A DNA stretch of 31,834 nucleotides from an uncultured Oxalobacter sp. Its GTDB lineage: Bacteria > Pseudomonadota > Gammaproteobacteria > Burkholderiales > Burkholderiaceae_D. Position 1 is the first letter of the stretch; each line of letters opens with the position of its first letter. The stretch spans positions 1-31,834 of the forward strand of contig CAKQQG010000013.1 of the NCBI GenBank assembly GCA_934270705.1, written 5' to 3'. The notes beneath the pieces were generated by a model. That model did no database searches. It saw only the letters and a list, made by a program, of their open reading frames with translations, and had not been told where the DNA came from. The translations under genes and the position numbers were made by a program. Positions 26,270-31,834 of the stretch are shown here, piece by piece.

Positions 26270-28300
26270 ATGTCATGTCTTTTCGTTCAGGTTGTTCTGG
26301 ATACCCCTCTTGACTTTTGTTTCGATTACCGTTATCCCGTTGAGCCGGGTAGCGGGCGGAGACCACAAGTCGGGCAGCTGGTCGTGGTGCCTTTCGGACA
26401 TCGTACGGAAGTCGGACTGATTGTCGGTGTGAAAGAGAGCAGTGATATCGAGGAAACACGGCTTAAGGATGTGATCTCGATTCTGTCGGATGTACCGCCA
26501 CTCAATGCCGAATGGATAGCGCTGTGCCGTTTTGCGGCGGGATACTATCAGCGTTCTCTTGGAGAAGTGGCGTTGCCGTCCATTCCGAAAAAGATACGCA
26601 CGAACAGAGAAAAAGCTCTTGAGCGGGCGTGGAATGCGCTGGAAAAACCGGATATACCTGCCGCATGTGAATGCCCTGTCAGACCGCAATTGCATTCTGC
26701 GCAACAACAGTCTGTTGATGCCATCGTGCGTTCCGACGGGTTCTCGCCTTATGTCCTGTATGGTGTCACCGGCAGTGGGAAAACAGAAATCTATCTGCAC
26801 GCGATCGAAGCGCTTTTGCGGCAAAAGACGGATGCACAAGCACTGGTCATGGTGCCAGAAATCAATCTGACGCCACAGCTGGAAAAATCGGTCAGGGATC
26901 GTTTTCCTCAAGAGCGCATCGTGACACTGCATAGCCGTCTGACGGAAACAGAACGGCTGAGAAACTGGCTGGCCGTTCTGGCAGGCAAGGCACGTATCAT
27001 TTTGGGAACACGTATGGCTGTGCTGGCTCCTGCGCCAAGGTTATGTCTGATAGTCGTGGATGAAGAGCATGATCCGTCTTACAAGCAACAGGAAGGCTTG
27101 CGTTATTCCGCGAGGGATCTGGCAGTATGGCGTGCAAGGCAGCTTGGTATTCCGGTCGTTCTTGGATCGGCTACGCCTTCTCTGGAAAGTTGGCAACATG
27201 TGCTGACAGGACACTATACACGGCTGGAATTGAAAGAGCGTGCCGTCAAGGATGCTGTTTTGCCGCTTATCCGACTGGTCGATATCTCGCAGCAACCACT
27301 CCATGGAGGTTTGTCGGTCGAGCTGATGCAAGCCATGAGGCAGAGGCTGGAAAAAGGCGAGCAGTCGTTGCTTTTCCTGAACCGGCGCGGGTATGCGCCG
27401 GTCATGATGTGCGAGGCATGTGGCTGGATCAGTTCGTGCGACAGGTGTTCCGCCTACATGGTGTATCACAAGGCGCACCGCTTGTTGCGTTGCCACCATT
27501 GCGGTCGTGAGCGCCCACTTCCACGTGCGTGTCCGGATTGCGGCAATACCGATTTGCAGGCGCTCGGGCATGGTACGCAGCGCATCGAGGAAGTGTTGTC
27601 AGGCAGTTTCCCGGATGCGCGTATTCTGAGGATCGATGCGGATTCGACAAGTCGCAAGGGAAGCCTGCGACAGGCACTGGAACATATCCATCGTGGGCAG
27701 GCCGACATTATTGTCGGAACCCAGATGATCGCCAAGGGGCACGATTTCCGGAATTTGACGCTGGTTGGCGTCATCAATCCGGATACCGCACTCTTTTCGC
27801 AGGACTATCGTGCCAGTGAACGTCTGTTTTCATTGCTGATGCAGGTTGCCGGACGTGCAGGACGCAGTACGCACAAGCCGGGCGGCAACCCCGGCGAAGT
27901 GCTGATTCAGACGCGTTATCCAGCACACCCCCTGTATCAGGCCACATTGTCACACCGTTATGAGCAATATGTATCCGAATTGCTGGAGGAAAGAAAAAGT
28001 GCCGGTCTGCCGCCTTTCGGTTATCAGGCGCTTCTGACGGCTGAGGCGCGCAGTATAGACAAGGCGCTTGCATTCTTGTCCGAAGCCGTGGAAAGCATAC
28101 CGCAACGATACGGTGTGACAGTCAACGAACCGATTCCGATGGCCATGATGCGCGTGGCCAATATGGAACGCGCCCAGTTGCTCATCGAATCGGCGTCTCG
28201 TCCGGCGCTTCAACGTATGCTCAAGGAATGGCTGCCTGTTCTGAGAGACAAAAAAAGTGTTGTGCGCTGGCAGATCGAAGTCGATCCGATGACCATCTGA
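26270..28300 (+). CDS. priA: Primosomal protein N' (replication restart helicase PriA)
   Basis: 3'-to-5' superfamily 2 helicase that reloads the replicative helicase at stalled forks. The N-terminal DNA-binding domain (FDYRYPVEPGSGRRPQVGQLV) is followed by Walker A GVTGSGKT (165-172), DEEH (264-267), and eight cysteines binding two zinc ions (C381, C384, C390, C393, C408, C411, C421, C424), then the C-terminal helicase motifs GTQMIAKGHDF and QVAGRAGR. 676 aa against 732 in E. coli, with the shortening mostly before the helicase core. No Shine-Dalgarno precedes ATG 26270; TACATT lies 6 nt upstream, so a leaderless transcript is conceivable. It converges on the transglycosylase gene with 7 bp between stops. 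Confidence 0.96.
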   Translation: MSCLFVQVVLDTPLDFCFDYRYPVEPGSGRRPQVGQLVVVPFGHRTEVGLIVGVKESSDIEETRLKDVISILSDVPPLNAEWIALCRFAAGYYQRSLGEVALPSIPKKIRTNREKALERAWNALEKPDIPAACECPVRPQLHSAQQQSVDAIVRSDGFSPYVLYGVTGSGKTEIYLHAIEALLRQKTDAQALVMVPEINLTPQLEKSVRDRFPQERIVTLHSRLTETERLRNWLAVLAGKARIILGTRMAVLAPAPRLCLIVVDEEHDPSYKQQEGLRYSARDLAVWRARQLGIPVVLGSATPSLESWQHVLTGHYTRLELKERAVKDAVLPLIRLVDISQQPLHGGLSVELMQAMRQRLEKGEQSLLFLNRRGYAPVMMCEACGWISSCDRCSAYMVYHKAHRLLRCHHCGRERPLPRACPDCGNTDLQALGHGTQRIEEVLSGSFPDARILRIDADSTSRKGSLRQALEHIHRGQADIIVGTQMIAKGHDFRNLTLVGVINPDTALFSQDYRASERLFSLLMQVAGRAGRSTHKPGGNPGEVLIQTRYPAHPLYQATLSHRYEQYVSELLEERKSAGLPPFGYQALLTAEARSIDKALAFLSEAVESIPQRYGVTVNEPIPMAMMRVANMERAQLLIESASRPALQRMLKEWLPVLRDKKSVVRWQIEVDPMTI

Positions 28301-28307
28301 TTGTGGA

Positions 28308-29201
28308 TTACAGCATGGTTTCTGTATTGCCGTCCTGGCGGCTTTCAGCGGTTTTTTGTCTGGAAAGCGTCGTATCGCCTGCGGTTTTGGTGGTGCGTGT
28401 CGCACGTTGTTTCACCGGTGATTTCGCATGTATCAGCGAAGGACCGCGTTTGCCACTGGCGACAGCTTTAAGCATTCTGTATTCAGAAAGAACGCGGGAG
28501 CCATAGCCGCCATCGTGACTCATGGCTGCTGCTCCGACATAACTTTTCAGCGCCAGTTCCACGGAACCTTTCTGACGGACATAGTCACGAAGGATTCTGG
28601 AACCCACCTTGATGTTGACGACAGGATCCAGCGCATTCTGGATGCCGCCATGATCGGCGAATTTGTCGGCATGGACCCTGGACATGACCTGCATGAGTCC
28701 CTGTGCACCGACTGCGCTTTCGGCGTAAGGATTAAAGCGTGACTCGATAGCCATGACCGCCAGAATCAGATGAGGATCCAGACCCAGATCAAAGGCGGTC
28801 TTGTAGGCGGTGCTCACAAACAGGTTCGATGCGGCGCCTGCGATCCGGTAACGTTTGGCTATCCATGCCGCAACACGCTGTTTTTGCTTGAGTTCGTCCA
28901 GTTTGAAATGATGTTCGTTTTCAGCGATTGCATTGACCGGCAACAGGTTGGCAGAGTCAGGAGAGATCGTCCGAGACTCTGCGGCATGCGCTTCATGGAT
29001 GGGAAGGGAATTGCCGACCGTCTTGAACAGATCGGGACGGATGCAGCAAAGTGTCAGGATGACGAAAAACAGACTGATGAAAAACATCCAGATTACTGGA
29101 TTGGATGTCAGGGATGCTTGTATGGATCTGGTGGAGATCGGGTGCAAGAGCCTGTTTCTCAAGTGATGCAAGTCGAATTGTTTAAAAAAAGAATGAAACA
29201 T
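28308..29201 (-). CDS. Membrane-anchored SLT-type lytic transglycosylase
   Basis: Peptidoglycan lytic transglycosylase of the Slt/MltC (GH23) type. The 297-residue protein has one hydrophobic anchor (about 35-54, NPVIWMFFISLFFVILTL), a linker with a possible processing site (AHAAES), then the SLT domain: catalytic Glu153 in AIESRFNPYAES, GAQGLMQVM, a conserved NIKVGSRIL, and ALKSYVGAA. The tail (about 250-297) is basic and low complexity. ATG 29201 has GGGAGG five bases upstream; the longer open frame to 29357 is not supported. Domain type is sure, subfamily not. It is transcribed away from the ubiD upstream region. Confidence 0.9.
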   Translation of the reverse strand: MFHSFFKQFDLHHLRNRLLHPISTRSIQASLTSNPVIWMFFISLFFVILTLCCIRPDLFKTVGNSLPIHEAHAAESRTISPDSANLLPVNAIAENEHHFKLDELKQKQRVAAWIAKRYRIAGAASNLFVSTAYKTAFDLGLDPHLILAVMAIESRFNPYAESAVGAQGLMQVMSRVHADKFADHGGIQNALDPVVNIKVGSRILRDYVRQKGSVELALKSYVGAAAMSHDGGYGSRVLSEYRMLKAVASGKRGPSLIHAKSPVKQRATRTTKTAGDTTLSRQKTAESRQDGNTETML

Positions 29202-29667
29202 GAAAACCTCCCGGAAAAGGGAGTACTGCACGAGGAAACAAATTATTTTCCGTACAGGAAACCCGTTTGTCCGAAAAAAGTCCGGCTGCGCCAGGTGTGG
29301 CATGAACCGGATGAACTCTGTTGAGTTGCAGTTTTCTTGTAAGGTTGAGCTTCGCAACCGTTAAACTACAAATAGAACACACGTGTGTCCAAGAGTTCCT
29401 GAAGTGTCGTTTATGACCAGATCCCGATCGGGAATGTCATGACAACATCAGTTTTGTTGAATGATATAGTTGTTTTTTTGAAAAAATTATTTATGTAACT
29501 GCGCGCATTGTATTTGTGGTTTTATATCAAGTCAATTATAAAAGCGCAATTTTTTATTACAAAATGTAATGATACAAGAGAGAGGAATAACATCAAATCT
29601 CTTTGATATCAATATGTTATGGGAAATTTTGAAAAAAATACAGGCAATGTATCGAGAGAAAAAATAA
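29202..29667. other. AT-rich, palindrome-rich intergenic region upstream of ubiD
   Basis: 466 bp with no convincing gene. It holds perfect palindromes ACACACGTGTGT (29377-29388), TCCCGATCGGGA (29422-29433) and TGTCATGACA (29435-29444), and the inverted repeat ATTACA-AAA-TGTAAT (29556-29570). The last lies 14 bp downstream of a promoter-like TTGTGG-17 bp-TATAAA (29514-29542). A 19-codon open frame with a hydrophobic product starts at 29439, eight bases after a GGGA; it is too short to call a gene. ubiD would have a leader of about 120 nt. Confidence 0.5.
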
Positions 29668-31152
29668 ATGAAATATCGTGACTTGAGGGAGTTTATGAGC
29701 CAGTTGGTGGCGGATGGTGCATTAAAAAAAATCGTTGTTCCTGTATCGCCCCACCTTGAAATGACCGAAATTTCCCACCGCGTGTTAAAACAGCAAGGGC
29801 CTGCTTTGTTGTTTTGCAATCCGTCAGGTTATGACATACCTGTTTTGACCAATCTTTTCGGAAGCATGTCGCGCATTATCCGGGCAATGGGTGGTGAAAC
29901 CGTTCAGGATCTCAGGTGTATCGGACAATTTCTGGCTTCGTTGAAAGAGCCTGAACGTCCTGAAAAATTGTCGGAAATGGTCGGTATGGGCACGATGCTG
30001 AAATCCTTTCTGGATATGCGTCCCAAGGAACGAAAAGATGCCGCTTGCCATGACATCGTGCTGGAAGGAAACGATGTGGATATGGGGCATCTGCCGGTTC
30101 AGACTTGCTGGCCGGAAGATGCAGGCCCGCTTGTTACCTGGGGTCTGGTGGTCACGAAGGGTCCGGGCAAGAAACGTCAGAATCTGGGTGTTTATCGCCA
30201 GCAGGTAATCGGTTCGAACAAGGTCATCATGCGATGGTTGCCGCATCGCGGGGGAGCGCAGGACTTCAGGGAATACCGGCTGGTCAACAAAGGACGTCCT
30301 TTTCCGGTCGCGGTAGTGATCGGTGCCGATCCTGCAACTATGCTCAGTGCGGTGACGCCGATACCGGATGATTTGTCGGAATACCAGTTTGCGGGTTTGC
30401 TGCGAGGGAGCAGAACGGAGCTGGTGAAAACGATCGGCAGCGATTTGTTCGTTCCTGCCAATGCGGAAATTGTGCTGGAAGGGCATATTTTGCCGGATGA
30501 GCGTCATGAAACGGGATATGAACATGCGCTGGAAGGGCCGTTTGGCGACCATACCGGGTATTACAATGAACAGGACTGGTTCCCGGTCATGACCATCGAG
30601 CGGATCACCATGCGCCGCAACCCTGTATATCTGTCAACCTATACTGGACGTCCGCCTGACGAGCCTGCCATGCTGGGACTGGCGCTGAACGAGGTATTCG
30701 TGCCGCTGTTGCAAAAACAGTTTCCGGAAATCACCGATTTTTATTTGCCGGCGGAAACGTGCAGTTACCGGTTCGCCATCGCCAAGATCCGGAAAGCTTA
30801 TCCTGGTCATGCACGGCGTGTGATGTTCGGAATCTGGAGTTTTCTGCGCCAGTTTCTTTATACCAAGTTCATCATTGTCGTCGATGAAGATATCGATATC
30901 CGCAACTGGGCCGATGTGCTCTGGGCAATTTCGACGCGTGTCGATCCGGTACGCGATACGCTGTTGGTGGATAATACGCCGATCGATTATCTGGACTTCG
31001 CATCGCCGGTCAGTGGACTGGGTGGCAAGATGGGAATTGATGCCACGAACAAATGGAAAGAGGAAACCTCCCGTGTCTGGGGAAAACGCATCGTCATGGA
31101 TGATATCGTGCAAAAGAAGGTGGATGCGCTCTGGGAAGATCTGGCGTTGTGA
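29668..31152 (+). CDS. ubiD: UbiD family decarboxylase (3-octaprenyl-4-hydroxybenzoate carboxy-lyase)
   Basis: Prenylated-FMN-dependent decarboxylase of the ubiquinone pathway, needing the flavin prenyltransferase UbiX, which is not in the window. The 494-residue length is that of E. coli UbiD (497). Family features: [13 protein letters not shown] at the start, [20 protein letters not shown] (cofactor-binding region), [31 protein letters not shown] (the conserved E-G-P-F-G-D-H-T motif near the catalytic acid) and [18 protein letters not shown]. No membrane segments. A weak purine stretch (GAGAGAAAA) precedes the ATG. Single gene, followed 45 bp later by ffs. Confidence 0.95.
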   Translation: MKYRDLREFMSQLVADGALKKIVVPVSPHLEMTEISHRVLKQQGPALLFCNPSGYDIPVLTNLFGSMSRIIRAMGGETVQDLRCIGQFLASLKEPERPEKLSEMVGMGTMLKSFLDMRPKERKDAACHDIVLEGNDVDMGHLPVQTCWPEDAGPLVTWGLVVTKGPGKKRQNLGVYRQQVIGSNKVIMRWLPHRGGAQDFREYRLVNKGRPFPVAVVIGADPATMLSAVTPIPDDLSEYQFAGLLRGSRTELVKTIGSDLFVPANAEIVLEGHILPDERHETGYEHALEGPFGDHTGYYNEQDWFPVMTIERITMRRNPVYLSTYTGRPPDEPAMLGLALNEVFVPLLQKQFPEITDFYLPAETCSYRFAIAKIRKAYPGHARRVMFGIWSFLRQFLYTKFIIVVDEDIDIRNWADVLWAISTRVDPVRDTLLVDNTPIDYLDFASPVSGLGGKMGIDATNKWKEETSRVWGKRIVMDDIVQKKVDALWEDLAL

Positions 31153-31162
31153 CATCGTTTTT

Positions 31163-31190
31163 TTGCGCAAATCCTGGATTGCTGTACAAT
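31163..31190 (+). promoter_or_regulatory. ffs promoter
   Basis: TTGCGC (31163-31168), 16 bp, TACAAT (31185-31190). The transcript would begin at about 31197-31198, exactly where the 4.5S RNA stem starts. The same TTGCGC-N-AA-N-CCTGG block recurs 271 bp downstream before dnaX. Confidence 0.6.
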
Positions 31191-31197
31191 GCACGCA

Positions 31198-31293
31198 GGC
31201 GGGCCCCTGCGCATCGCGGAATGGTGAATCTGGTCAGGTCGGGAACGAAGCAGCCACAGCCAACCTCCGGGAGTGCCGCAGCCAAGGCTCGCC
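31198..31293 (+). ncRNA. ffs: 4.5S signal recognition particle RNA
   Basis: Scaffold RNA that joins Ffh to target signal-bearing ribosomes to the membrane. The nearly universal SRP domain IV is plain: CTGGTCAGGTCGGGA, then an asymmetric loop around AACGAAGCAGCCACAG (with GAAGCAGCC at 31246-31254). The ends pair, GGCGGGCC (31198-31205) with GGCTCGCC (31286-31293) with one G-U pair. About 96 nt, the short Gram-negative form. It is followed by a U-rich tract. Ends are estimated from pairing and from the promoter position, so a base or two of error is likely. Placement just before dnaX is common in proteobacteria. Confidence 0.93.
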
Positions 31294-31302
31294 TTTTCTT
31301 TT
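31286..31302 (+). terminator. ffs 3' end U-tract
   Basis: The closing stem of the 4.5S RNA (3' arm 31286-31293) is followed directly by TTTTCTTTT, so the terminal RNA stem itself probably serves as a rho-independent terminator. Confidence 0.6.
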
Positions 31303-31434
31303 GCTGTGTTTCCAGTAGTTCCAAAGGCCGCGCGACATCGAAACGAGGTTGCCGCAGAGTGCTGATGCCGGGGTGGCCGATATTTCAGGAAGCTGTGACG
31401 CGGCAAGGTATGCGTGCTGGCCAGTATGGTTTCC

Positions 31435-31465
31435 TTGCGCGAAACCCTGGGCAATAGGGTACAAT
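31435..31465 (+). promoter_or_regulatory. dnaX promoter giving a leaderless transcript
   Basis: TTGCGC (31435-31440), 19 bp, TACAAT (31460-31465). By analogy with the ffs promoter, where the start is 7-8 nt after the -10 element, transcription would begin at about 31472-31473, the first base of the dnaX ATG. No Shine-Dalgarno sequence is present. Confidence 0.45.
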
Positions 31466-31471
31466 TTCCTC

Positions 31472-31834
31472 ATGTCTTATTTGGTTCTTGCACGAAAATA
31501 TCGTCCGAAGGATTTTGGAAGTATCGTTGGACAGGATCATGTCGTCCGGGCATTGACACATGCGCTTGAGAGTGGGCGGCTGCATCATGCCTATTTGTTC
31601 ACTGGCACGCGCGGTATCGGTAAAACGACACTGTCCAGAATATTGGCCAAGTCCCTCAACTGCGAAAAAGGCGTTACATCTTCGCCATGTGGAACATGTG
31701 AAGCATGCCGTGCGATCGATTCGGATCGATTTGTCGATTATGTTGAAATGGATGCCGCGTCCAATCGTGGCATTGCCGATATGCTTCAGATTCTGGAGCA
31801 AGCGGTTTATGCACCGACCGCTGCACGTTTCAAG
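31472..31834 (+). CDS. dnaX: DNA polymerase III subunit gamma/tau, 3'-truncated by the window
   Basis: Clamp-loader ATPase. 121 codons are visible, open to the last base. The N-terminus MSYLVLARKYRPKDFGSIVGQ is the DnaX signature, followed by HHAYLFTGTRGIGKTTLSR (Walker A near residues 43-51) and the zinc-binding C-x8-C-x2-C-x2-C pattern (N-C-E-K ... P-C-G-T-C-E-A-C). DAASNRGIADMLQILE is the conserved block before Walker B. The ATG choice is fixed by the family N-terminus; the TACAAT six bases upstream suggests a leaderless mRNA. recR and a YbaB gene usually follow in proteobacteria but would lie outside the window. Confidence 0.96.
   Translation, partial: MSYLVLARKYRPKDFGSIVGQDHVVRALTHALESGRLHHAYLFTGTRGIGKTTLSRILAKSLNCEKGVTSSPCGTCEACRAIDSDRFVDYVEMDAASNRGIADMLQILEQAVYAPTAARFK

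Noticed and set aside
29202..29357. 52-codon N-terminal extension of the lytic transglycosylase
   Set aside because: The internal ATG at 29201 has a strong GGGAGG site and places the membrane anchor near the N-terminus.
1..31834. Prophage, insertion sequence, CRISPR, toxin-antitoxin or defence island
   Set aside because: No transposase, integrase, repeat array or defence-type domain was found; gene content is housekeeping throughout.

Overview
The window is about 32 kb of ordinary-looking bacterial chromosome, densely packed with housekeeping genes on both strands. The gene set and order point to a betaproteobacterium of the Burkholderiales, most likely family Oxalobacteraceae and possibly an Oxalobacter. 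The clues are a lipoyl-domain/dihydrolipoamide dehydrogenase fusion, def-fmt facing dprA-topB, rsmB-DUF4390-ntrY-ntrX in series, rpe-gph-trpE, apaG-mltA, and ffs-dnaX. Base composition is moderate and fairly even apart from two AT-rich intergenic stretches. I see no phage, insertion sequence, CRISPR array, tRNA or rRNA. The taxonomic call is inference; no rRNA is present to settle it.

Layout. 1-2.6 kb: end of lpdA, then rsuA and a cold-shock gene on the minus strand. 2.9-5.5 kb: clpS-clpA with overlapping stop and start. 5.6-8.4 kb: a membrane iron-sulphur protein, an aldo/keto reductase and a DUF1857 (SRPBCC/AtaL-like) protein. 8.4-9.9 kb: def-fmt (minus). 10-14.1 kb: dprA and topB (plus), closed by a strong bidirectional terminator. 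14.2-23.3 kb: a long minus-strand series, transcribed rpe-gph-[trpL leader]-trpE-rsmB-DUF4390-ntrY-ntrX-aldo/keto reductase. 23.4-25.1 kb: apaG and mltA. 25.1-26 kb: a universal stress protein and a small DUF4404 protein, divergent. 26-28.3 kb: an AT-rich stretch with clustered DnaA boxes, then priA. 28.3-29.2 kb: an SLT-type lytic transglycosylase (minus). 29.7-31.15 kb: ubiD. 31.2 kb: the 4.5S/SRP RNA gene ffs. 31.47 kb to the end: the start of dnaX.

The most interesting signal lies between gph and trpE. A 28-codon leader peptide with two Trp codons (W-R-R-W) is followed at once by two mutually exclusive sets of RNA hairpins and a U-run. This is a complete ribosome-mediated trp attenuator in a 176-bp gap. 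trpE is not followed by trpG/trpD/trpC but by rsmB, a DUF4390 gene and an NtrY/NtrX-like two-component pair, so tryptophan supply could affect transcription into those genes. Other points worth following are a matched pair of promoter-like elements before ffs and dnaX, with dnaX apparently leaderless, a DnaA-box cluster built into an inverted repeat just before priA, and a palindrome-rich AT-rich gap before ubiD.
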